Shown here: positions 1 through 7,696 of the stretch, piece by piece
Layout of the letters: every line of letters starts with the position of its first letter
Numbering within the stretch: the stretch's first letter is position 1
DNA from: JACDBD01 sp050743385
GTDB taxonomy: Bacteria > Actinomycetota > Acidimicrobiia > IMCC26256 > JACDBD01
Assembly: GCA_050743385.1 (NCBI GenBank)
Contig: JBOGFJ010000018.1
Span: forward strand, 1-22,576
Length of the DNA stretch: 22,576 nucleotides
Direction of reading: 5' to 3'
Translations under genes and position numbers: made by a program
Notes under the pieces: generated by a model
Told to the model about the DNA's origin: nothing
Database searches by the model: none
Seen by the model: only the letters and a program-made list of their open reading frames with translations

Positions 1-762
1 ACCGACATCCGCACGACGGGTGGCTTCCTGCGCTCCTTCTCGACCTTCGACACGAGCTTTGCCTTCGCGCTCTACCTGATGGTCGTGCTACTCATCGGGC
101 TGGCGGTCGCGATCGGTGCCCCTCGTCGGCTCCGCAACCAGCTCTTCTTCCTGAGCATCCCGGTGATCCTGGCCGCGATGGCGGTCACGATCACGCGCGT
201 CGCCGTCCTCGGGTTGGTCGCCGGGCTCGTATACCTCGCGATCGCGAAGTACCGATCGCTCGTGCTCGTCCTCGTCGACGGCATCGTCATCGCCGCGGTG
301 CTGCTCGTGATCGCCGCCAGCTTCAGCGGAGCGTTCCTGTCGACCACGAGCTCAGAGGCGCGCTTCGACCTCTGGGGGGAGAACGTCGCCGAGATCGCCG
401 CGCACCCATTCGGTACGGGAGTGGGCGCCTCCGGCGCTGCCGCGGAGAAGGCCGCCGATGTCGCCGGCATCGACGAGGAGGTCTTCCAGCCCGACAACTA
501 CTACTTCAAGGTCGCCTACGAGTTCGGGGTGATCGGGTTGTGGCTGTTCGCCCTCTTCCTGGTCGCGGCCGCAACGAGCACCCACCAGGCGGCACGAAGA
601 CTCACGGGTAGCGACGCCGCCCTGGCCAGCGGCGTCACCGCCTGCGTCATCGCGGCCGCGGTCGCGTCCGTCGTGGCGACCTACTTCGAGATCTTCCCGC
701 TCGACGCCTTCTTCTGGCTTCTGCTCGCCGTCGTCGCCACGTGCCCGTCCGAGTCGCGCTGA
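1..762 (+). CDS. O-antigen ligase/polymerase-like membrane protein, 5'-truncated by window edge
   Basis: The frame is open from base 1, so this is the C-terminal part (253 codons) of a longer gene; an internal ATG at 79 is only the first one visible and is not taken as the start. The protein has several hydrophobic stretches (for example around VVLLIGLAVAIGA, FFLSIPVILAAMAV, VLVDGIVIAAVLLVIAAS) and a long loop with an HPFGTGVG motif followed by DNYYFKVAYEFGVIGL. That pattern (HP.GxGxG, then N..L...E.GxxGL) is typical of the large loop and last helices of the Wzy_C/O-antigen ligase superfamily, which polymerises or ligates lipid-linked glycans at the outer face of the membrane. Its last 22 nt overlap the following glycosyltransferase, implying one transcript. 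Ligase and polymerase cannot be told apart from this fragment. Confidence 0.75.
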   Translation, partial: TDIRTTGGFLRSFSTFDTSFAFALYLMVVLLIGLAVAIGAPRRLRNQLFFLSIPVILAAMAVTITRVAVLGLVAGLVYLAIAKYRSLVLVLVDGIVIAAVLLVIAASFSGAFLSTTSSEARFDLWGENVAEIAAHPFGTGVGASGAAAEKAADVAGIDEEVFQPDNYYFKVAYEFGVIGLWLFALFLVAAATSTHQAARRLTGSDAALASGVTACVIAAAVASVVATYFEIFPLDAFFWLLLAVVATCPSESR

Positions 763-1778
763 GTGCGCTCGCGCTGCAGCCAGGCGGCGGTGGCGTGTCG
801 ACCTACATCCGCGAGCTGCTCCGCGCTCTCCCCGCGGCGATCGACGCCGAGATCGTGGCCGCGGTGCAACAAGACGTCGTCGACACGCTTCCGCCCGACG
901 TCACCGGCCGGCCTTTCCCGGTGGCGAGCGGCATTCGGCGCGCCGTCGCCGCCTTTCGCCCGCTCGGGCCGGTCGACCTCGTCCACGGCCTCGACGCGAC
1001 GCTCCCACTCCGGGTGCGGGACCCCTCCGTGGTCACCGTGCACGACCTGTCGGTGTTCGACATCCCGTGGACGTTCAGTCGCCGGCGTGCGTGGGGCAAG
1101 CGACTCCAGGTCCGGCACGCGATCCGCCGGGCCGACGCCGTCATCGCGGTCTCGGAGTTCACGGCTGCCCGCGTCCGCGAGGTGCTCGGTCGTGACGCGG
1201 TCGTGGTACCGGAGGCACCTCCGTCCGACAGCGCTCCCGCCACACCGGAGGCGATCGCACGGGTGCGTCGGCAGTACGCGCTACCCGACGAGTTCGTGCT
1301 GCACGTCGGGACGGTTGAGCCGCGCAAGGACGTGGCCGGGCTCAGCAGCGCGTGTGAGCGACTCGACGTTCCGCTCGTACTCGCCGGTGGGGGCACGACG
1401 GGCGCGCGCGTCGACGCGCGGCGGCTCGGCTATGTCGCCCGCGAGCACCTGAACGCCCTCTACGGTGCGGCGACGGTGGTCGCGTACCCGTCGTTGTACG
1501 AGGGCTTCGGGATCCCGCCTCTGGAAGCGATCGCATGCGGCGCGGCCGTGGTCGCGACCCGGGTGGGCGCGCTGCCCGAGGTGCTGGGGGACGCGGCAGT
1601 CCTCGTAGCTCCGGGCGATGTCGACGCACTCGCCCGCGCCTTACGCGAGCTGCTCGGCGACCGCGGCCGGCGGGCGGAGCTCGCCGCCGCGGGAAGCAGC
1701 GTGCTGCAACGACTGTCCTGGGAGGAGACCGCAGCCCGCACGGTCGACGTCTACCGCTCGGTGGGCGTACCCGTCTGA
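741..1778 (+). CDS. GT4 family glycosyltransferase
   Basis: This 345-residue protein starts with GTG at 741, inside the end of the preceding membrane protein, and the resulting N-terminus (PVRVALSALALQPGGGGVSTY) is the normal first beta strand and glycine loop of a GT-B enzyme. HVGTVEPRKD at residues 188-197 begins the nucleotide-sugar domain. The EX7E motif is intact as E254-GFGIPPL-E262, followed by a G/V-rich donor-binding segment ending in GALPEVLGDAAVLV. GT4 enzymes are retaining transferases that move a sugar from a nucleotide donor to a lipid-linked or glycan acceptor in the cytoplasm. Donor and linkage cannot be read from the sequence. It ends tail to tail with the flippase, overlapping it by 28 bp. 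Confidence 0.9.
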   Translation: MPVRVALSALALQPGGGGVSTYIRELLRALPAAIDAEIVAAVQQDVVDTLPPDVTGRPFPVASGIRRAVAAFRPLGPVDLVHGLDATLPLRVRDPSVVTVHDLSVFDIPWTFSRRRAWGKRLQVRHAIRRADAVIAVSEFTAARVREVLGRDAVVVPEAPPSDSAPATPEAIARVRRQYALPDEFVLHVGTVEPRKDVAGLSSACERLDVPLVLAGGGTTGARVDARRLGYVAREHLNALYGAATVVAYPSLYEGFGIPPLEAIACGAAVVATRVGALPEVLGDAAVLVAPGDVDALARALRELLGDRGRRAELAAAGSSVLQRLSWEETAARTVDVYRSVGVPV

Positions 1779-3298
1779 TCGGCGGACGGGTCCAGGGCGG
1801 GGTCGGCTGCCTCGAAGCGGGCGTTGCGCACGAGCGTTCGCAACCCCCCGGGACCGTCGACCTGGAGCAGATGGAGCGCGCCGAGGAACACGATGCCGGC
1901 CGCGCCCGCGGCCACGGGCCACGGCAGGACGGTCGCGGCGGCGAGGTAGACGGCCGTCATCGCCGCGCCGGCCGCGCCCGTCCGCAGGAGCGCCGACCAC
2001 GGGACACTCAGCAGCCCGGGAGTGCGTCGGACGGCGAAGATCAGGAGCCCGGCTACCGCCGCTTCGGTGATCACCGTCGCGATCGCGGAGCCATTGAACG
2101 AATGTGCCGGAATGAGGATCAGGTTCAGCCCGACGTTGAGGGCGACGCCGACGAGACCGGCCAGCGCGTAGAGCCGGTTGCGACCGATGGCGACCAGGAT
2201 CATGAAGCAGAGGTACGTCACGAACTGGACCACCGCGCCCGCGACGAGCAGGCGCGCGGCACCCGCCGAGACGTCGTAGCGGGCGCCGTAGAGGAGCTCG
2301 ATCACGGGGCCGGCGACGAGCGCGAACCCGGCGCCGATGGCCACGCCGGCCACGGTGAGCAGGACGAGCGTCTGGCGGGCGTGACGCCGGAGCGAGGGGA
2401 GATCGTCCGGCCACGCCGCCACCAGCAGCGTGATCACGGGAGTGAGAAGCGCTTCGGGAAAGAAGATCGCGATGTCGGCGAACTTGTATCCGATCGTGTA
2501 CTCGCCCACCGCCCGGGCGGAGTCGAGAGCCTCCAGCATCACGATGTCGACCCGGTAGTAGATGCTGAACAGCGCGGCACCGATCGACAGCGGTATCGCC
2601 TCCTTGAGCCACGCCCACCACGCTGAGGTATCGGCGCGGAGACGGACACCCATGCGCCGGCGGTGCAGCGCCCACAGCCGCCAGGCCAACACCGCGATCT
2701 GCCCGGCGGTGGCGGTGAGCGCGAAGAGCACCACACCCCCGTTCCCCGACATGACGATCGCCAGCACGAGCGCGAGCTGCACCACGGCGCCGGCCACGGT
2801 GGCCATCGCGAAGGGTCGGAGCCACAGCTGGGCCTGGAACCACACGACGAATCCGTTCGCCGGTGCGATGAAGAAGAAGCCCAGCGCCGCGACCACCGTG
2901 GCCCAGACGATCTTGGGCTCGTAGCCGCCGCCGAGAACGATGGCCACCGCGACCACGAACGACATCAGACCTACCAGCAGACGGAGGCAGATGTACGAAC
3001 CCACCACCTCCCCCGCGCCGGGGCCGGCGTGGATCACCTGTCGCAGCACGACCCGTCCGATCTGCAGGTCGACGACGAAACCGACGATCCCGAGGAGGCC
3101 GAACACGAACGAGTAGCGGCCCCAATCGGACGGCGACAGCGTGCGGACGATGACGACGGTGCCCGTCCAACCGGCGGCGGCGACGAAGACGCGCGCCATG
3201 TAGAGATAGGCGGCGCCCGACCGCACGCCTTGACCGGCTCGTGCAGCGCCACCGGGCTCGACCGGCCCTCCAGTGGCTCGTCGATCGGTTTGGGACAC
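1751..3298 (-). CDS. Wzx-like polysaccharide flippase (MOP superfamily)
   Basis: The 515-residue product has about a dozen or more hydrophobic segments spread over its length, a proline/glycine-rich cytoplasmic N-terminus (about 30 residues), and the family-typical first helix region YLYMARVFVAAAGWTGTVVIVRTLSPSDWGRYSFVFGLLGIVG. The mid-protein segment YYRVDIVMLEALDSARAVGEYTIGYKFAD matches the conserved R.D...L......VG.Y..A.....  region of RfbX/Wzx transporters. Wzx proteins flip undecaprenyl-linked oligosaccharides across the cytoplasmic membrane. The start is GTG at 3298 on the minus strand, preceded by a purine-rich GGGGGA about 9 nt upstream. It is transcribed divergently from the glycosyltransferase at 3405 and convergently with the one ending at 1778, so it stands alone on its strand inside the glycan locus. 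Confidence 0.88.
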   Translation of the reverse strand: MSQTDRRATGGPVEPGGAARAGQGVRSGAAYLYMARVFVAAAGWTGTVVIVRTLSPSDWGRYSFVFGLLGIVGFVVDLQIGRVVLRQVIHAGPGAGEVVGSYICLRLLVGLMSFVVAVAIVLGGGYEPKIVWATVVAALGFFFIAPANGFVVWFQAQLWLRPFAMATVAGAVVQLALVLAIVMSGNGGVVLFALTATAGQIAVLAWRLWALHRRRMGVRLRADTSAWWAWLKEAIPLSIGAALFSIYYRVDIVMLEALDSARAVGEYTIGYKFADIAIFFPEALLTPVITLLVAAWPDDLPSLRRHARQTLVLLTVAGVAIGAGFALVAGPVIELLYGARYDVSAGAARLLVAGAVVQFVTYLCFMILVAIGRNRLYALAGLVGVALNVGLNLILIPAHSFNGSAIATVITEAAVAGLLIFAVRRTPGLLSVPWSALLRTGAAGAAMTAVYLAAATVLPWPVAAGAAGIVFLGALHLLQVDGPGGLRTLVRNARFEAADPALDPSADQTGTPTER

Positions 3299-3333
3299 TG
3301 GCCGGTTTCCCCCGACGCCTCGAGGTGACCGCG

Positions 3334-3340
3334 TATCCTA
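3334..3340. promoter_or_regulatory. Overlapping divergent -10 elements (flippase leftward, GT operon rightward)
   Basis: The heptamer TATCCTA reads as TATCCT on the plus strand (3334-3339) and as TAGGAT on the minus strand (3340-3335), both fitting the actinobacterial TANNNT -10 pattern. It lies in the 106-bp gap between the divergent flippase and glycosyltransferase genes. No good -35 was found for either direction. Promoter function is an inference. Confidence 0.4.
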
Positions 3341-3348
3341 ACCAGCGG

Positions 3349-3408
3349 GTGCCGAACTCCTCCGCGCAACGCCGAACGCCCTCGAGCGCGCACGACATAT
3401 CGCGATGA
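3349..3408 (+). CDS. Possible 19-codon leader ORF coupled to the GT operon
   Basis: A GTG at 3349, nine nucleotides after the TATCCT element, opens a 19-codon frame whose TGA (3406-3408) overlaps the ATG of the next glycosyltransferase as ATGA. The glycosyltransferase start itself has no visible Shine-Dalgarno sequence (upstream bases are cacgacatatcgcg), so coupling from this short ORF could explain its translation. The peptide is Ser/Arg-rich and resembles nothing I know. It could be a chance ORF. Confidence 0.3.
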   Translation: MPNSSAQRRTPSSAHDISR

Positions 3409-4544
3409 CGCGAGCGCCACACGTCGCCCGCCCGTCCGACTCGCGCGCGACGCTTCTGGCAGTGAACCCGTCTGGCCTGTGCTCGGGGGCCGAGGTCGCG
3501 CTGCTCCGCGTGGTGAAGGCGGCACGGCAAGCCGGATGGCGCGTCGAGGTCGCCGCACCCGACGGCCCTCTGGCAGCGCGTCTCGCCGGTGACGCGGTTC
3601 CGTGGACGAAGCTTCCCGAGCTGCGGTTCTCGAGCATTCCCAAGCCGTTCGCACTGGCCGCGGCCGCGGAGCGTTCGCTGCGAGCGGCGGCGGTCGTTCG
3701 TCGAGCTGCGGCCGTTGCCGACGTCGTCCTCGTGAACGGCTGGCACGCCCTCCCGGCAGTGCGTGTCGCCCGCGTCCGCTGCCCGGTGGTCTGGTTCGTC
3801 CACGACGTGGTCCGCCGGCGCGATCAGCGGGCTGTGGTCAAGTGGTCGCGGCCGGTTGTCACGCTTGCGGTCGCGCCCTCGCGCGCGGCCGCCCAGCCCC
3901 TCCTCGCCGGGGGCGTCGACGTGCGGGTGGTGCGCAACGGGACGCCCTGGCCGGTCGAGCCCGCGCCCGCGTCGGCTCTTCGCGATCCGCCGGTGGTCGG
4001 CTCGAGCGGGAGCCTCACCCCCTGGAAGGGCCAGGACGTCCTGCTGGAAGCGGTGGCGCGCCTGCGACGGCGTGACGCGGTCGTCGAGCTCATGGGGGGA
4101 ACCTTCCCCGGTGATCGTGAATACGTCCGGCGGCTCGAGCAGCGGGCGGCGCAGCCCGACCTCGCCGGTCGTGTCCGCCTGCTGGGCCATGTCGACGATC
4201 CGCTCGAGCGGGTGCGAGGCTGGAACGTGGCTGTCTCCGCGAGCATCGAACCCGAGGCCGCGCCGCTCAACGTGCTGGAGGCGATGAGCGTCGGTGTCCC
4301 GATGGTCGCGACCGATCACGGCGGGACACCCGAGGTGCTGGGCGACGCCGGTCTTCTCGTCCCGCCGCGCGACCCGGGCGCGCTCGCCGCCGCAATCAGC
4401 CGACTGCTCGACGAGACCGACGTGCGGCGCCGCTGCGCGCACGCGGGCCCGCGGCTCATCGCGGCGGGGCTCACACTCGACGCGCAACAGCAGGCGTTCC
4501 TCCGCGTGCTCCAGACCTTGACCGATCGCGCCCCGGTTGGATGA
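3405..4544 (+). CDS. GT4 family glycosyltransferase
   Basis: This 379-residue GT-B enzyme begins its first strand at about residue 15 (ATLLAVNPSGLCSGAEVALLRVV), the Gly-rich acceptor-side loop of GT4 proteins. The domain boundary motif SSGSLTPWKGQDVLLEA (residues 200-216, with K208) is the canonical start of the donor domain, and the EX7E pair is intact (E284 and E292 in PEAAPLNVLEAMSVG). It should transfer a sugar from a nucleotide donor to a growing lipid-linked glycan at the cytoplasmic membrane face. The start is ATG 3405, overlapping the stop of a possible 19-codon leader. Its own stop overlaps the next gene as ATGA, so it is the first large gene of an operon running to 7579. Sugar specificity is unknown. 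Confidence 0.9.
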   Translation: MTRAPHVARPSDSRATLLAVNPSGLCSGAEVALLRVVKAARQAGWRVEVAAPDGPLAARLAGDAVPWTKLPELRFSSIPKPFALAAAAERSLRAAAVVRRAAAVADVVLVNGWHALPAVRVARVRCPVVWFVHDVVRRRDQRAVVKWSRPVVTLAVAPSRAAAQPLLAGGVDVRVVRNGTPWPVEPAPASALRDPPVVGSSGSLTPWKGQDVLLEAVARLRRRDAVVELMGGTFPGDREYVRRLEQRAAQPDLAGRVRLLGHVDDPLERVRGWNVAVSASIEPEAAPLNVLEAMSVGVPMVATDHGGTPEVLGDAGLLVPPRDPGALAAAISRLLDETDVRRRCAHAGPRLIAAGLTLDAQQQAFLRVLQTLTDRAPVG

Positions 4545-5713
4545 GCAGGAGAGCCGATGACGCGCGGGCACTGCGCGTACTGTTCGTCAACGAGAATCTC
4601 GGTGGTCATGCCGCGATGCATCAGGCGCTCCGAGACGCCGTGCGCGCCCATCCCGAGGTCGCGACCGAGTTCCTCGACGTGCCCGCCCCCGGCTTCGGCC
4701 GGCGGGTCGCAGGCGCCGCGGTACCGGGACTCGCCCGGCTGGACGCCGATCTCCAGCCGCTGCGCTACCAGCTCGCGCAGAGCATGCACGCCCACCGATT
4801 GTTACGGCGGGCGCTCCGCGCTCACGATCCCGACGTCATCCACGCGTATTCGCAGAACTCGGTGCTCACATCGTCGGCCGAGCTGCGTGCCCGTCCCAGC
4901 GTCGTCTCGACCGACAGCACGGTCGTCCAGAACGCCTACCAGCTGCCATACCGCAAACCAGGTCGCTTCACTCCGCACTCGGCGCGGCTCGGTGCGAGGC
5001 TCGAGGGGCGCGTCTTTCGCGCCGCCACCCTGGTGGTCGCCCAGTCGGAGTGGGCCGCTCGGTCGCTGCACGACCTCCACCGGCTGCGCGATGACACCGT
5101 GCGCGTGGTCCCGTTCGGGATCGTGCCGTTCGACGTTCCGCCTCGCCACGAACGCAAGCCACCGCAGGTCACCTTCGTCGGTTCCACGATGAGCGGGAAG
5201 GGCGGCTGGCGGCTCCTGCGCGTGTACCGCGACCGGTTCCGAGGCCGGTGCACGCTCAACCTCGTCACTCGCGACCCCGTACCGGAGGAGCCCGGCGTGC
5301 GCGTCTTCGCCGACTTCCGTCCCGGCGACCACCGGATGATCCGGCTCCTCGGCGAGACGTCGGTCGTCGCGCTCCCCACCGAGATCGACAAGTCGCCGTA
5401 CGCCGTCCTGGAGGCCATGGTCGCGGGCGTGCCCGTCGTCGCGACGCGTGTGGGCGCGATCCCGGAGATGGTGACCGACGGCGTCACCGGGTTGCTGGTC
5501 GACCCCGACGACGCCGATTTGGCGACCGCACTCGATCGATTGCTCGACGACGCCGCCCTGCGCCGCCAGATGGGCACGGCGGGCCGGGAACGGGCCCTCG
5601 AGTGCTTCGATGCCCGCCGTACCACCGCCTCCCTCCTCGACGTGCTCGAGGAGTCGGTCGCGCGGTTCGACGAAGCGCGTCGGTGCAGGCTCGGGGACGC
5701 CGATGGGCCGTGA
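4541..5713 (+). CDS. GT4-like glycosyltransferase with a modified EX7E motif
   Basis: The 390-residue protein has GT-B architecture: an N-terminal strand at residues 11-17 (LRVLFVN), a linker with PFGIVPFDVP (191-200), and a donor domain opening with VTFVGSTMSGKGGWRLL (K220). At the catalytic motif, the last glutamate is present (E291 in AVLEAMVAGVPVVATRVGAIPEMV), but the residue eight positions before it is D283 rather than glutamate; E281 sits two residues further upstream. This suggests a divergent GT4 subfamily or an altered donor site. ATGA overlap with the preceding GT4 shows translational coupling. The last 11 nt overlap the polysaccharide deacetylase start. It probably adds one sugar in the same glycan pathway. 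Confidence 0.85.
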   Translation: MSRRADDARALRVLFVNENLGGHAAMHQALRDAVRAHPEVATEFLDVPAPGFGRRVAGAAVPGLARLDADLQPLRYQLAQSMHAHRLLRRALRAHDPDVIHAYSQNSVLTSSAELRARPSVVSTDSTVVQNAYQLPYRKPGRFTPHSARLGARLEGRVFRAATLVVAQSEWAARSLHDLHRLRDDTVRVVPFGIVPFDVPPRHERKPPQVTFVGSTMSGKGGWRLLRVYRDRFRGRCTLNLVTRDPVPEEPGVRVFADFRPGDHRMIRLLGETSVVALPTEIDKSPYAVLEAMVAGVPVVATRVGAIPEMVTDGVTGLLVDPDDADLATALDRLLDDAALRRQMGTAGRERALECFDARRTTASLLDVLEESVARFDEARRCRLGDADGP

Positions 5714-6518
5714 CCGGCGCGTCATCGGACAGCTGCTGGGCGCTGCCGCCGTGCCTGCCCTCCTCCTCGGTGCCCGTCCGCGCACGGCCGGGGGCGTCGT
5801 GTTCGCCTATCACGACATCGGTCCCGATGGAAGCGACGCCACTTCGTACCTGCTTCCGGCACGCATGCTGCGCCGTCATCTCGAAGCGGTCCGCGGTTGG
5901 GGCCTGCGCCTCGTCGATCTGGGTGAGCTGACGGGCGCGGTCCGCGAAGGGCGCCCGCTCGACGGCATGGTGGCGGTGACGTTCGACGACGCCTGTCAGG
6001 GCGTCACGCGGTACGCAATCCCCGTGCTCCACGAGCTCGGTGTCCCCGCCACCGTGTTCGCGGTGAGTGGCGTGCGGGGTGCCACGCCGACCTGGGCACC
6101 GCCCGGGACCCGCACGATGACGACCCAGGAGCTGGCGGAGGCCGCGAGGAGCGGCCTGCGCATCGGCTCGCACACGCGGAGCCACCCCGATCTTCTCTCG
6201 CTCGACGAGGGGGCGCTGGACGCGGAGCTGGCGGGATCGCGGGCCGACCTCGAGGAGGTGGTCGACGGGCGCGTCGACCACCTGACCTATCCGTTCGGGC
6301 ATCACGACGAACGCGTGCGCGCCGCCGCACGCCGAGCGGGTTACGACGCCGCGTTCACCTTCCTCGACGGGCGTGTCGAGGCCACGCTCGACCGCTACCG
6401 GCTCCCGAGGCTGACGATGTACGGCGGGCACCATCGCGTACGGCTCGCGTATCAACTTGCGCGTCCGGCCTCGTCGTGGCCCGACCATCAGCTCGACCGC
6501 GTGGCGGCGGCAACTTGA
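5703..6518 (+). CDS. Polysaccharide deacetylase (NodB homology, CE4)
   Basis: Starting at ATG 5703, the product has 271 residues. Residues 7-23 are hydrophobic and may be a signal anchor or an uncleaved signal sequence. The NodB-domain motifs are all present: YHDIG (36-40), motif 1 TFDDA with D95/D96, motif 2 SHTRSHP with H157 and H161 (the metal ligands together with one aspartate), and motif 3 TYPFG (195-199), followed by RAAARRAGYDAAFTF. CE4 enzymes remove N- or O-acetyl groups from glycans using a divalent metal. It overlaps the upstream GT4 by 11 nt and the downstream GNAT by TTGA, placing it in the glycan operon, where it could deacetylate the product or its precursor. A longer in-frame start at 5610 lies inside the previous gene and gives an atypical Pro/Ser-rich extension, so it was not used. 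Confidence 0.9.
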   Translation: MGRDRRVIGQLLGAAAVPALLLGARPRTAGGVVFAYHDIGPDGSDATSYLLPARMLRRHLEAVRGWGLRLVDLGELTGAVREGRPLDGMVAVTFDDACQGVTRYAIPVLHELGVPATVFAVSGVRGATPTWAPPGTRTMTTQELAEAARSGLRIGSHTRSHPDLLSLDEGALDAELAGSRADLEEVVDGRVDHLTYPFGHHDERVRAAARRAGYDAAFTFLDGRVEATLDRYRLPRLTMYGGHHRVRLAYQLARPASSWPDHQLDRVAAAT

Positions 6519-7579
6519 CGACGACCGAGGTTCGGCCCGCGCTCGGGGAACACGGGGGAGCGTGGGACGCTCTGGTCGACGTCGCGCCGTTGCCCTCGCC
6601 GTTCCTCCGCTCGTGGTGGCTCGAAGGAGTCGCGGGCCCGGACGCACGCTTCGTCCTCGTGCACGACGGCGGCGAGCTCATCGGCGGCCTGGCGCTCGAG
6701 GAGGATCGGCCATTCGGGATCCGGCGCCTGCGCCCGATCGGCATTCTGCTCGGCGCTGATCAGCTCGACATGGTCACGGCGCCCGGCCGTGAGCACCAGG
6801 CGGCGGAGGCGCTCCGACAGTGGCTACGCGAGACCCCCGCACGGGTGGTCGACCTGCCGGGCTGCTCCGAGCACACGCGACTCGTGAGCGTCCTGTCGCG
6901 GCCCGGCGTCGAGGTTGTCGACATCGCGCCGTGGACGCCGCTCCCTGCGAGTTTCTCCGACTACATGGCGCTCCGTCCCGGCGAGCTGCGAAGCCAGATC
7001 GATCGACCCCGACGCCGGCTTCGCCGGGAGGGCGCGCAGTACCGCGTTGTCGAGCCGCCGGAGACCGAACGAGCGTTGACGCATCTCCGCCCGCTGCATG
7101 CTCAGGTCTTCGGTGAAACATCGCAGTTCCTGCCTTTCTTCGACCGCTTCGCGCGTGCCGCGCCTGCTGGCATCGCACGGCGCGAGCTCGTCATGCACGA
7201 GTTCGCCGTCGACGGGCGGACGGTTGCGGTCAACGTGTGCTTCGAGGTGGCGGGGCGCCTCAGCTACTACCAGGTCGGCCGGGACGCCGACCGACGCTGG
7301 CGGGGATCGGGTACCACGCTCATCGCACACGCGGTGGAGCACGCCATCGAGGCGGGATGTCGCGAGCTCGACCTCCTGCGCGGCGCGGAGGCGTACAAGC
7401 GGCAGTGGGCGACCGAACAACGTGAGGTCCTGCGGATCCGCGCGGGACGCGGGCTCGCCGGGCGGGTGGCGCTCGCGGGTCTCGGGCTCGGGTCCCGATC
7501 GAAGCAAGCGATCGCGGCCGCGACGCGAATGGCGCGACACAGGCTGGGTACGAAGGCGCGGTCGTCCGCAGGGGGCTGA
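6515..7579 (+). CDS. FemAB/BioF2-type GNAT acyltransferase
   Basis: I place the start at TTG 6515, which overlaps the deacetylase stop as TTGA and gives 354 residues; an upstream GTG at 6476 is possible but would overlap more. The N-terminal half has the weak GNAT fold seen in CelD/BcsL proteins (SPFLRSWWLEG at 28-38 and FVLVHDGGELIGGLAL at 46-61). The C-terminal half has the conserved Acetyltransf_6 signature: YYQVGRDADRRWRGSGTTLI (251-270), then ELDLLRGAEAYKRQWA (284-299). The AEAYKRQW motif is highly typical of this family. Members transfer acyl or aminoacyl groups to extracellular polysaccharides or lipid-linked precursors. It is the last gene of the operon that begins at 3405 and is followed by a strong hairpin. 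Confidence 0.85.
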   Translation: MTTTEVRPALGEHGGAWDALVDVAPLPSPFLRSWWLEGVAGPDARFVLVHDGGELIGGLALEEDRPFGIRRLRPIGILLGADQLDMVTAPGREHQAAEALRQWLRETPARVVDLPGCSEHTRLVSVLSRPGVEVVDIAPWTPLPASFSDYMALRPGELRSQIDRPRRRLRREGAQYRVVEPPETERALTHLRPLHAQVFGETSQFLPFFDRFARAAPAGIARRELVMHEFAVDGRTVAVNVCFEVAGRLSYYQVGRDADRRWRGSGTTLIAHAVEHAIEAGCRELDLLRGAEAYKRQWATEQREVLRIRAGRGLAGRVALAGLGLGSRSKQAIAAATRMARHRLGTKARSSAGG

Positions 7580-7597
7580 GCGGGAGAGTCCTACGGG

Positions 7598-7629
7598 TAC
7601 CGGCGGGGCGCGACCTGCGCCCGCCGGTA
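7598..7629 (+). terminator. GC-rich hairpin after the first acyltransferase gene
   Basis: The arms TACCGGCGGG (7598-7607) and CCCGCCGGTA (7620-7629) are perfectly complementary over 10 bp, with a 12-nt loop that can pair further. It lies 18 nt after the stop of the first acyltransferase gene and could end that operon, although no U-tract follows. Its 3' arm shares the bases TA with a downstream TATCCT -10-like element. Confidence 0.45.
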
Positions 7630-7633
7630 TCCT
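7628..7633 (+). promoter_or_regulatory. TATCCT -10 element for a leaderless transcript
   Basis: TATCCT is followed by exactly 6 nt and then ATG (7640), the geometry expected if transcription starts at the A of the start codon. No clear -35 is visible. Inference only. Confidence 0.4.
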
Positions 7634-7639
7634 CGCCGG

Positions 7640-7696
7640 ATGCCACGCACCCGCGGACGCGTCGAGCCCGCCCACACCGGAGCGCGGCGCCGATGA
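7640..7696 (+). CDS. Possible 18-codon leaderless leader ORF
   Basis: The ATG at 7640 lies 6 nt after TATCCT and opens an 18-codon, arginine-rich frame whose TGA (7694-7696) overlaps the next gene's ATG as ATGA. The layout repeats that at 3349-3408. Such leaderless short ORFs coupled to the main gene are known in actinobacteria. The peptide has no recognisable function and could be fortuitous. Confidence 0.33.
   Translation: MPRTRGRVEPAHTGARRR

Noticed and set aside
1535..2626. Plus-strand Arg/Gly/Asp-rich ORF opposite the flippase
   Set aside because: Low-complexity shadow; the flippase on the minus strand has full transporter character.
1641..4571. Very long minus-strand ORF (976 codons)
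   Set aside because: It runs across the flippase frame and antisense to two clear GT4 genes, with Arg/Pro-rich composition; a high-GC shadow of the real genes.
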